Source: DATLHO01 sp035539855 (GTDB lineage: Bacteria; Bacteroidota; Ignavibacteria; OLB7). From it: a stretch of 7,082 bases of DNA. A program made the translations under genes and the position numbers. Below are positions 1 through 6,687 of the stretch, one piece after another; within the stretch, counting starts at the first letter, position 1; each line of letters starts with the position of its first letter. Under the pieces are notes generated by a model that saw only the letters and a program-made list of their open reading frames with translations, was not told where the DNA came from and made no database searches. The DNA is taken from assembly GCA_035539855.1 (NCBI GenBank), contig DATLHO010000245.1, forward strand, positions 1-7,082. Direction: 5' to 3'.

Positions 1-37
1 CGGCCGAGAGAGCGAGGAGAAGAGCGATCGGTTTCAT
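1..37 (-). CDS. 5' end of a divergent exported protein (truncated by window edge)
   Basis: On the minus strand an ATG at 37-35 opens a frame reading MKPIALLLALSA, which runs off the left edge of the window. One Lys directly after Met, followed by an unbroken Ala/Leu/Ile stretch, is the n-region and start of the h-region of a Sec signal peptide, so the product is probably exported or a lipoprotein. A purine-rich AGGGTG lies 5 bases upstream and could serve as ribosome binding site. Only 12 codons are visible, so no family or function can be given. The gene is divergent from the FG-GAP protein gene at 465, and the two share the intergenic region 38-464. Confidence 0.65.
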   Translation of the reverse strand, partial: MKPIALLLALSA

Positions 38-464
38 GCGTGCACCCTGTCGTTTGAGTGCAAACATGCTCCTCCGCCGAGGTGTCGATGTCACCGAACT
101 GTCAGGGTTCCTCCACGATTCTACCTATCAGTGGGCGCTGTGCGGTGGCTGACATCCGACACGTACTCTTCGCGCAATGTCTTGAACACTGCTCCGATCA
201 CGGCTTCACCTCGGGCGGGTGCGGGATGTGTCGACGACAAAGATCCGCGTCCTGCCGCTCTCAAAGCAAACGCCCGGCGGTACCGTCTGTCCCGGTCTCA
301 TCCTACCGGTGTCGCGGAGCGCCGCGGCACCCCTGCGAAACCGATCCTATTGATGTCCCGTCGGCTCCTGCGAGCCACCGATGGCAGCAATCGTCACATC
401 TCACCGTGCCGATCTCCCAGTCAGGCGGCGGCCGTCGTCATTCGACTTTTCCTACCTTGCCGAC
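38..464. other. Divergent intergenic region, no convincing gene
   Basis: This stretch of 427 bases separates two genes that start in opposite directions, so it should hold both promoters and any shared control sites. Open frames cross it on the plus strand, but their products are rich in Ser, Arg, Cys and Pro with no recognisable domain, and they run on out of frame into the FG-GAP gene, so I treat them as chance. I found no clear sigma-70 pair and no good Bacteroidota-type TAnnTTTG element. The nearest on the minus strand is CATGTTTG at 68-61, which would give a leader of under 20 bases but has no TTG-like partner upstream. A small hairpin (GGCTC, 4-base loop, GAGCC) occupies 363-376 and has no obvious role. 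Confidence 0.6.
43..48 (-). promoter_or_regulatory. Probable ribosome binding site of the left-edge gene
   Basis: The minus strand reads AGGGTG here, ending 5 bases before the ATG at 37. It matches four of six bases of the AGGAGG consensus at a workable distance and is the main support, besides the signal-peptide-like residues, for choosing that start. Confidence 0.4.
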
Positions 465-2423
465 ATGCACGGCTTTTGCCTGATCCTGCTTGCGCTCGGC
501 GCTCTCCTGACCGCCGACGCCGCTTACGCCGACACCCTTCGGCATTACGATCCGACCGGTCAGTGGCGCTACATGCAGTACGGCGACATCTTCGCCGAGC
601 GCTTCCGTGTCGATCGTCCTCTGTTCGTACGGAGCATCACACTGCGCCACGCCCGTCGCGGTAATGTTCCGAGTGGAGTCTTCGATTACCGCCTGCGGAT
701 TCTTGGTGGCAACGGCGGCGACGTCTATCCGCGCGACGATGACGATCTGATCGAGCCGATCGATCTGACGTGGGAGGCCCTGTCCGAGCCGATCGTCACC
801 ATCCCCCTTCCAACTCCGGCGCGCGTGACCGACGAGCAGTTCTTCGTCGCCATCGAAGTCTCCGAGGGCAGCAAGGTCAGCCCCGTCGTCCTTTGGTGGG
901 GACACGATGCGCTCTGCGCCGACGACACCGGCGAGCTCTTCTACACGAGCGTCTGGCGCAATCGTCACGACACGGCGTGGTACAGCATGAGCTCTCCTTA
1001 CTGGATTGACGCGGCCGTCGAATACCTGCCGGCCGTGTCTCCGGGCTACGTCGACGCGACGGCCGCGTTGGGACTGCCACGCGATCTTCCCGCGCGCTCG
1101 ATCGCCTGGGGCGATCTCTCCGGGGACGCCGCGAGCGATCTGCTCGTCGGCGAGCGGCTCTTCCGTGGAAGCGAGGCCGGCCCGTTCACCGAGATCACGA
1201 GCCTGCTCGGTCCGCCTGCGATGCCGTCGGTCGGGACGATCTTCGATGCCGACGGTGATGGCGACGAGGACATTCTGTTACTGAAGCTCGGTGGCGGCGC
1301 GACACTCCATCGCAACGATGGCAACGATCGGTTCACCTCCGTTGCGGTGTCGATCCCGACCGCGCCGCGCCCGTCGAGCATCAGCGTCGCCGACTTCGAC
1401 GGCAACGGAACGCTCGATCTCTTCATCGGCCAGGCGCATCCGATCGCGGACCTGCCGGGCGGTGAGCTCATCCTCGTCGCGAACAACGGCGGCCTCACCT
1501 TCAGCGATGTCACTCCCCTTCTCGGCGACGTCGTCTGCGCGTCCGGTGACGTGCGCGGTGCGATCTGGACGGATGTCGATGACGACGGCGATCCCGATCT
1601 CCAGGTCGTCGACGCGATCAACGGCAACCGGATCTGGCGCAACGATCGACTGGAGCGCGGCAGCCGCTTCGTAGAGTTGAGCGGCGATGCGGGGTGGATC
1701 GGGGCGACCGAGGGAATGCTCAGCGGTGGAGACTGGGGGGACTTCGACAACGACGGCACGCTCGATCCACTGCTGCCACGCCACGGCCGTCAGACCACCG
1801 GCGTCGCGCGCAATCGGATCGCGGCGGAGAAGCGATTCACGTCGCTCGCCGGCGCGGGACTGCGTCGCGAGGGCAGGCAGTCGAGCGGGACATGGGGGGA
1901 TATCGACAACGACGGACGACTCGACATCTTCGCGGCCGTCGATTCGCGCTGCCGGTATGCGGAGATCTATCGCCAGCGGACGGCCGGCAGCTTCACGCCA
2001 TCGACGTTCGATCTCGGCCTCGCGCATCGCTCGCTCGGTCCCGACGGCACGTTAGCCGACATCGATGGCGACGGCCGACTCGATCTCGCGTGCGGCGAGG
2101 AGGGTCACTTCCGTCTCTTCCGCAACGTGATGACGTCGAGCGGCACTTACGTTGCGATCGACCTTGCGAGCCCCACGGGCGTCGTCGGAGCACGCGTGAG
2201 CGTGCGCGCCGGCGGGCTCACGCACACGCGCGAAGTGCACGCCGGTCGAGGACTTCTCGCGCAAGATCCCTCGCGCATTCATGTGGGACTCGGCACCGCC
2301 GGGAGGATCGAGGAGATCGTCGTCCGTTGGCCCGCCGGCACGCCGAAGCGCGAGCGATTCTCTGTCGATGCGATCAATCGCACGCACTCGCTGCTGCAGG
2401 GTACCGGCATCGCCATCGACTGA
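465..2423 (+). CDS. Secreted FG-GAP/VCBS repeat protein with ASPIC/UnbV C-terminal domain
   Basis: This predicted exported protein of 652 residues is probably a surface or secreted binding protein; the family does not define a substrate. I chose the ATG at 465 because it directly opens a signal peptide (about residues 1-22, ending AYA before DTLRHYD). An ATG at 381 in the same frame would put 28 polar residues with an Arg cluster in front of it, and neither start has a good Shine-Dalgarno. Residues about 23-200 form an N-terminal domain I do not recognise. A repeat region follows with calcium-binding-like DxDxDG loops at 261-269, 310-318, 370-378, 426-434, 479-487 and 532-540, plus a weaker copy near WGDLSGDAASD. 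This fits a propeller of about seven FG-GAP/VCBS blades. Residues about 572-645 match ASPIC/UnbV, including GARVSV, the HVGLG motif and VVRWPAG. No T9SS sorting domain follows, unlike the two large genes downstream. It converges on the 2434-4263 gene. Confidence 0.93.
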   Translation: MHGFCLILLALGALLTADAAYADTLRHYDPTGQWRYMQYGDIFAERFRVDRPLFVRSITLRHARRGNVPSGVFDYRLRILGGNGGDVYPRDDDDLIEPIDLTWEALSEPIVTIPLPTPARVTDEQFFVAIEVSEGSKVSPVVLWWGHDALCADDTGELFYTSVWRNRHDTAWYSMSSPYWIDAAVEYLPAVSPGYVDATAALGLPRDLPARSIAWGDLSGDAASDLLVGERLFRGSEAGPFTEITSLLGPPAMPSVGTIFDADGDGDEDILLLKLGGGATLHRNDGNDRFTSVAVSIPTAPRPSSISVADFDGNGTLDLFIGQAHPIADLPGGELILVANNGGLTFSDVTPLLGDVVCASGDVRGAIWTDVDDDGDPDLQVVDAINGNRIWRNDRLERGSRFVELSGDAGWIGATEGMLSGGDWGDFDNDGTLDPLLPRHGRQTTGVARNRIAAEKRFTSLAGAGLRREGRQSSGTWGDIDNDGRLDIFAAVDSRCRYAEIYRQRTAGSFTPSTFDLGLAHRSLGPDGTLADIDGDGRLDLACGEEGHFRLFRNVMTSSGTYVAIDLASPTGVVGARVSVRAGGLTHTREVHAGRGLLAQDPSRIHVGLGTAGRIEEIVVRWPAGTPKRERFSVDAINRTHSLLQGTGIAID

Positions 2424-2438
2424 TGCCGGGCGATCAGT
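2419..2438. other. Inverted repeat spanning both convergent stop codons
   Basis: ACTGAT (2419-2424) and ATCAGT (2433-2438) are perfect inverted repeats around an 8-base GC-rich loop. The TGA of the plus-strand gene lies in the left arm and the TGA of the minus-strand gene lies in the right arm. It could act as a weak bidirectional transcription end or mRNA 3' hairpin. The stem has only 6 pairs and no T-run follows on either strand, so it is not a standard intrinsic terminator. Confidence 0.3.
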
Positions 2439-4263
2439 GCTCGACGAAGAGCTTTTCGATCGTCTCTCCGCTGCCGCACCACAGACGCAGGAAGTACCCG
2501 CCGCTTCCGACGCCCGAGACGTCGAGGCGATGGACCGCGACGCCGGCCGGTATCGTGCCGCTCAGCACGCGGCGCCCGATCTCGTCGAAGAGCTCGAAGC
2601 GCTGTGCCGCATTCGGTACCGGCGAGAGCGCCACGTCGACATGGCTCGCGCGAATCGGATTCGGCTGCACCGTCACCGCCGAGACGCATGACTCGCCGTC
2701 GCCGGGAGGATTCGGATCAGGGTCGTGATCGGGATCCGGATCAGGGTCGGGATCTGGGTCAGGATCGGGGTCGGGGTCGACTGGAACATTCACCAGCACG
2801 CTCTTCTGCAGACAGAGCCGGCAGTAGGTGCCGCTGTCCTGGAATGCATAGAGCGTCACGCGGCAGTCGCGACAGTCGTCGCCGAAAACGTGCGACGGCG
2901 AGCGCGTCGTGTCGATCGTCCCGTCGCCGAAGCTCCAGACCCACCGCGCATCGCCGGTCGATCGATTGACGAAGGTGATCGGCACACCGGGCTCGACGAC
3001 GGTGCCGGGCCCGTCGAACGCGATCGCGACCGGCGGAAGCACGGCCACGCGGATCGTGTCGGCGGTTTCGCGCCCGCAACGGTCGAGCATCCTGACCGAA
3101 TATTCGCCACTCTCGCGCACCACGATCTCGCGACCGAGCGCGCCGTTCGACCAGTTGATCGAGAAACCGTCGAAGGGCACCGAGAGGCGCAGCGTCTCGC
3201 CATGACAGAGCACGGTATCGCGCCCGAGATCGATCGCCGGCGCGGTTTCCTCTCCTCCGTTCGACGTCGCCAGGATCGTCCCCCTGTCGGTGATGGCGAT
3301 GCCGACGCTGTCGTTCGCGAAATCGACCGCGATGATCGTCTCGGCGACGCCGGAGCACTGCATCCGCCACGTGACTCCGCCATCGGTCGACTTGACGATC
3401 GCGCCACCGTCGCCGACCGCATAGCCGACACCCGCCGATGGGAAGTGCACATCGTTGAGCGCGGGAGTGCGCAGCGGCACGTCGGCGTCGCGCCACGTCT
3501 CTCCCCCGTCGACGGTGTAGATCGCGATCGCCTTTCGCCCGTCACGCTCGATCGGAAGCGCCCCGACGACGACCCCGCGCACGGCATCGGTGAACTCCAT
3601 ATCGCGATACTCGAACGGCTCGAACGCGTCATTGTACTCGAGGTCGCGGCGACGCCATGTCACACCGCCGTTCGTCGTCGTGGCAAATGCCGAGAGCCTC
3701 TGCTCGCCCTGCACCATGCCAGCATAGGCAACCATCGGTGTCGGCGCCGTGAACATCCGCGCGTCGATCGTCCAACCATCGACCATGGGCTCGGTCCACT
3801 TTCGCCCCCCATCGGTCGAGCGAAGCAGGCGGTAACGCACATGCGGCTCGAGCTCCGCCACCGCGTAGACGAGACTCCTCGTCGCGTACCACACGCGTGC
3901 GCCGACGCCATCGGACTCACCCGGGAAGTCAACCATGTGTCGGAACCACGAGAGCCCGCCGTTGGTCGTTCGCGCCGCGTTCTCGTTGGCCCATGCGAAG
4001 CCGTTGACGGAGTCGAGAAAACTGAGCGAGACGAAAGTGCCGTCGACCATGAGCGACTTCTCGAACCACGTCTTGCCGCGATCGGTCGTCTTGAGGATCG
4101 TCGGCCGGTACATGCGGCCTGCCACGAAGCCAACGCTGTCGTTGACCATGTGCGCGGCATAGATCTCGCCGGCGCGGGTCGCGCGCACGATCCACTGCGC
4201 CGGCATCTGCGATGTCGCGAGAAGCATGACGAGCATGACGACAATCGTCCGGACTGCGAGCAT
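2434..4263 (-). CDS. Surface protein: BNR/Ycf48-like propeller, Ig-like and PKD domains, T9SS sorting tail
   Basis: This protein of 609 residues is probably exported by Sec, then carried across the outer membrane by T9SS. The ATG at 4263 opens a signal peptide (about 1-22, cleavage before QWIVR); reading farther upstream adds only Arg-rich residues overlapping the neighbouring gene. Six BNR-type motifs, (S/T)x(D/N)xGxxW, end at W66, W106, W156, W203, W257 and W299. A seventh near 334-340 has lost its Trp, so a seven-bladed propeller of the sialidase/Ycf48 fold is likely. Sialidase activity is not implied, as no catalytic set was recognised. An Ig-like domain follows (about 344-410, with the T9SS-cargo phrases DTVLCHGE and SGEYSV), then a PKD domain (about 412-495, WVWSFGDG) carrying two CxxC pairs, C464/C467 and C481/C484. 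An Asp-Pro linker (496-519) leads to a type A-like T9SS sorting domain (about 530-609: QPNP, LFDEIGRRV, GGYFLRL, KLFVEH). It starts 38 bases after the double-propeller gene and is likely co-transcribed. Only a weak GAAAG precedes the start. Confidence 0.92.
   Translation of the reverse strand: MLAVRTIVVMLVMLLATSQMPAQWIVRATRAGEIYAAHMVNDSVGFVAGRMYRPTILKTTDRGKTWFEKSLMVDGTFVSLSFLDSVNGFAWANENAARTTNGGLSWFRHMVDFPGESDGVGARVWYATRSLVYAVAELEPHVRYRLLRSTDGGRKWTEPMVDGWTIDARMFTAPTPMVAYAGMVQGEQRLSAFATTTNGGVTWRRRDLEYNDAFEPFEYRDMEFTDAVRGVVVGALPIERDGRKAIAIYTVDGGETWRDADVPLRTPALNDVHFPSAGVGYAVGDGGAIVKSTDGGVTWRMQCSGVAETIIAVDFANDSVGIAITDRGTILATSNGGEETAPAIDLGRDTVLCHGETLRLSVPFDGFSINWSNGALGREIVVRESGEYSVRMLDRCGRETADTIRVAVLPPVAIAFDGPGTVVEPGVPITFVNRSTGDARWVWSFGDGTIDTTRSPSHVFGDDCRDCRVTLYAFQDSGTYCRLCLQKSVLVNVPVDPDPDPDPDPDPDPDPDHDPDPNPPGDGESCVSAVTVQPNPIRASHVDVALSPVPNAAQRFELFDEIGRRVLSGTIPAGVAVHRLDVSGVGSGGYFLRLWCGSGETIEKLFVEH
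2707..2778 (-). repeat. Asp-Pro dipeptide repeat tract (linker)
   Basis: Within the BNR/PKD protein gene, residues 496-519 read as eight consecutive Asp-Pro pairs, then Asp-His, two more Asp-Pro and Asn-Pro. In DNA this is an imperfect 6-base tandem repeat (GGATCN/GGGTCN types on the plus strand) with synonymous variation between units. It lies between the PKD domain and the T9SS sorting domain and probably works as a stiff, acidic spacer. Such tracts are prone to length change by slippage. Confidence 0.9.
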
Positions 4264-4301
4264 GGTACGCTTTCGAATCAAGTGAGGATGCCGTCCATTG
4301 C

Positions 4302-6434
4302 CTATCTGGCGAGCGCGAAGCGTGCCGGGAAGTACCTGCCGTCGACCGACACGACGACGAAATACGAGCCGCCCGGCAGTCGCGAGATGTCGAGGAGCGC
4401 ATCGCCGCTTGTCTCGGTCTGAACCGGAACGGCGATCCGGCGTCCGAGCGGGTCGTGCAGCACGACCGAGGGAGTGCCGGCATGCTGGCCGGGAACCGTC
4501 ACTCTCGCACGTTCGCCGGCGTGATCGATGGAGACAACCGCGCGCGGCGTCCACGTCTCGGGGGTGGTCGGGATCGCCGACGGCTGCTGAGGAAGGTGCC
4601 ACATCGTTATGTCGAACGTGTGAATCAGGATCCTCCCCTCGGCATCGATCCTCGCTGATGTCCAGCCGGTCACCGCGAGCGGATCGAAGAAGCGGAACTG
4701 CTCGGCGAATGTGGTCGGGTCGAGCGCGAGCACCCCGTCGCTGCCGATGAGAACGTAGCGCCGATCGGGCGTGACGGCCACGCTCCAGACCCCGATCTTC
4801 GATGTATGCACAACGGCCGGCGGCGTGTCGGCGGGATCGCTCAGTCCGAAGCGCAGGAGCGAGGCGGCTGGACCTGCGACGAGGAGCGCGGTGTCACCTG
4901 CGGCAAACGCCATCTGCTGAACCTGCGAAGAAGTTCCGATGCGGCGCACGACTTGCAGCGTGCCGGCCCGATCGAAGATGCGGACGTGCTCTCCGTCGGC
5001 GGTCGCGATCAGCCGCTCGTCGCTCGAGACGGCAAGGGCGACGATCCCTTTCGGATGTTTCGGCAGAACGAGCTCCGGCGGCACCGGCCGCGGGGCAAAG
5101 ATGCTGAGCCCTCCGTCCTCCTGCGCCACGAGAATCCGCGCTCCGTCGTCGAGGAACGCGACCGCCGTAGCTGCACGAATATCGAGGTTCAGATCGACAG
5201 CATGCATTCCGCTGGCGACGGTGAAGATCCCGAGTCTCTGAAATCCGCCCACGCCCGGATAGACGACGGCAAGCAGATGTCCCTGGTTGGTGAGCGCCAT
5301 CGGGTTTTCCCGTGGGAAGCCCGGTAGCGCGATCCGCGCGAGCGTCTCGCCCGTCGACGTCCGGAGCAGAGTCACTCCTCGCGTCGTTGACACAGCGCTC
5401 ACATCACCGTTGCGCGCAATCGCGGTACCTAGGTGCTGCCGGTCGATCGAGCCTGGCAGGCTCGCGATCGTCGCGCCCGTCGCGATGTCGAGTTGCCTGA
5501 AGCGCCCGTCTCCACTGCTGACGATGATGCTCCGGTCGTCCGGCGCGGCCACTAGGTGGTAAAAGGGCAACAGTGTAGTGTCGATCGCCAGGTCGCGGAC
5601 ATGCCGTCGCGTCGTCAGGTCCCACACCCGCAGTGCGGTGTCGGCGGCGTTCGACGCCGATAGTGTGACACCATAGCGCCCGCCCTCGACGAAGGCCATG
5701 TGGCTGAAGGAGTAGCCGTGCCAGAATCGGGCGAGGGAATCGCCCGTGACGGCATCGACGAGACGGATACTCTCGCCGTTGAAGGCGGCAATCGCGCGTC
5801 CCGAATCGACGTAGGCGACGATGCTTCCGCCCGCGCCGATCAGTGGCGAGCTCCATCGAAGCTCGCCCGTCGCCGTCGACCAAGTCGTGACGCCGTCACC
5901 GTCGACGTGCGCGATCGTTTCGTCGTCGGCCGAGAGCGCGATCCCTCCGGCAGCATTCTCCTTGATCAGCCGGATCGCAGCGAGCGACGGCACCGCGTAG
6001 ATCACGATGCCGAGCGAGTTCAGAACGATGAGTCGCTGGCCGTCGGAAGTGAAGACTGCCTGCCACGGCTTGTATCCTGGGACTGCAGCGACGACGCGCC
6101 CGGTGGCCACCTCGCGCAGCGCGAGCGAGTCGCCGCGCAGCACCCACGCCATAAGCCTGCCGTCAGGTGCAATCGACCGTCCGTTGCGAAGACCGGTCGC
6201 GGGATACTGTTCGGTGTACGTAGCGAGGAGCTCTCCCTGGGGATAGCTCCACCGGCGCAGGATGCCGCTGACACTCGTGACGATCGTCGAGGCATCGGGG
6301 AAGCCGAGGATCGACGACGCATACGGCGAGCGGCGAGCCCAGACGAGCTCACCCCACTGCGCGCTGACGGGTATCGCCATCATGGCGGCCAGAAGGCATG
6401 TGACGAGAGAAAGAAGGCGCAGTCGAGTCGTCAT
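4302..6434 (-). CDS. Secreted WD40-like double beta-propeller protein with T9SS-type tail
   Basis: This protein of 710 residues opens with a signal peptide (about 1-25, VSA then QWGELVW), and the ATG at 6434 is chosen for that reason; an in-frame ATG at 6494 adds 20 polar residues. AAGGA lies only 2 bases before the start, closer than usual. Residues about 40-615 contain some 14 WD40-like strand repeats of about 40 residues, recognisable by a polar turn such as APDGRL, SADDET, APDDRS, SSDERL or TPDRRY, followed by hydrophobic strands and a phrase such as VWDLTTRRH or LDIATGAT. That number fits two seven-bladed propellers in tandem. Residues about 632-710 resemble a T9SS sorting domain (DPLGRRI, LDISRLPGGSYFVVV, RFALAR), though the usual PNP motif is missing. 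No catalytic residues are evident, so a binding or scaffold role at the cell surface is most likely. It sits between the 61-residue membrane protein gene (56 bases upstream) and the BNR/PKD gene (38 bases downstream). Confidence 0.9.
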   Translation of the reverse strand: MTTRLRLLSLVTCLLAAMMAIPVSAQWGELVWARRSPYASSILGFPDASTIVTSVSGILRRWSYPQGELLATYTEQYPATGLRNGRSIAPDGRLMAWVLRGDSLALREVATGRVVAAVPGYKPWQAVFTSDGQRLIVLNSLGIVIYAVPSLAAIRLIKENAAGGIALSADDETIAHVDGDGVTTWSTATGELRWSSPLIGAGGSIVAYVDSGRAIAAFNGESIRLVDAVTGDSLARFWHGYSFSHMAFVEGGRYGVTLSASNAADTALRVWDLTTRRHVRDLAIDTTLLPFYHLVAAPDDRSIIVSSGDGRFRQLDIATGATIASLPGSIDRQHLGTAIARNGDVSAVSTTRGVTLLRTSTGETLARIALPGFPRENPMALTNQGHLLAVVYPGVGGFQRLGIFTVASGMHAVDLNLDIRAATAVAFLDDGARILVAQEDGGLSIFAPRPVPPELVLPKHPKGIVALAVSSDERLIATADGEHVRIFDRAGTLQVVRRIGTSSQVQQMAFAAGDTALLVAGPAASLLRFGLSDPADTPPAVVHTSKIGVWSVAVTPDRRYVLIGSDGVLALDPTTFAEQFRFFDPLAVTGWTSARIDAEGRILIHTFDITMWHLPQQPSAIPTTPETWTPRAVVSIDHAGERARVTVPGQHAGTPSVVLHDPLGRRIAVPVQTETSGDALLDISRLPGGSYFVVVSVDGRYFPARFALAR

Positions 6435-6490
6435 TGTCCTTATCGAATGAGTGAGCGTATCGACGGGGAGTCGCGGAAAGATACTCCGCC

Positions 6491-6676
6491 TCATCGGCGT
6501 TGTTCGAAGACGGCGCTCGCTCCGCCCTCGACGTAGCCTGAAGGCTCTTCATCGCTGCGCTGCAGCGACGTCGCGGCGATGCGCTTCGGCGGCTCGTTGG
6601 CTGCCGAGAGGATTGCGGCGAGAACGAAGAAGCCGATGATCAGGAGCAGAACGAGGATGCTGACGAAGAACGACAT
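6491..6676 (-). CDS. Small single-helix membrane protein
   Basis: This 61-residue protein of unknown function has an uninterrupted hydrophobic segment (about residues 3-25, rich in Phe, Leu, Ile and Val) that should span the inner membrane. It is followed by a short basic patch (PPKR) and a polar, mildly acidic tail ending in EQRR. The positive-inside rule would place the tail in the cytoplasm; an uncleaved anchor is more likely than a signal peptide because no clear cleavage site follows. No Shine-Dalgarno is visible. Support for it being real is the coherent membrane segment and its position 11 bases after the putative lipoprotein gene and 56 bases before the double-propeller gene. I recognise no family. 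The Arg-rich overlapping frame on the same strand is taken as a shadow. Confidence 0.6.
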   Translation of the reverse strand: MSFFVSILVLLLIIGFFVLAAILSAANEPPKRIAATSLQRSDEEPSGYVEGGASAVFEQRR

Positions 6677-6687
6677 GACCGTGACCG

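Noticed and set aside
453..460. TACCTTGC as a Bacteroidota -7 promoter element for the FG-GAP gene
   Set aside because: It would put the transcription start at or after the ATG at 465, and no TTG-type -33 element lies at the right distance.
381..464. Upstream ATG at 381 as the start of the FG-GAP protein
   Set aside because: It adds 28 polar residues with an Arg run in front of a compact signal peptide and has no better ribosome binding site.
58..664. Two overlapping plus-strand frames (58-483 and 131-664) in the intergenic region and start of the FG-GAP gene
   Set aside because: Products are rich in Arg, Ser, Cys and Pro, have no domain or signal peptide, and the longer one runs out of frame into the well-supported FG-GAP gene.
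1278..2027. A 249-codon minus-strand open frame
   Set aside because: It is antisense to the FG-GAP repeats; its low-complexity Asp/Val/Arg/Ala content mirrors the DxDxDG codons of the real gene.
2725..4422. A 565-codon plus-strand open frame
   Set aside because: It is antisense to the BNR/PKD gene, with Arg-, Asp- and His-rich residues typical of a shadow frame in GC-rich DNA; the opposite strand carries clear domains, a signal peptide and a sorting tail.
6476..6483. TATCTTTC on the minus strand as an internal promoter for the double-propeller gene
   Set aside because: It matches five of six fixed positions of TAnnTTTG, but no TTG-like -33 element is found upstream; in GC-rich DNA one such match is weak evidence.
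6467..6487. GGAGT/ACTCC inverted repeat between the membrane-protein and double-propeller genes as a terminator
   Set aside because: The stem has only 5 pairs with an 11-base loop and no T-run, so it is likely chance.
5700..6536. A 278-codon plus-strand open frame
   Set aside because: It is antisense to the double-propeller gene and has Arg/Asp-rich composition without any domain.
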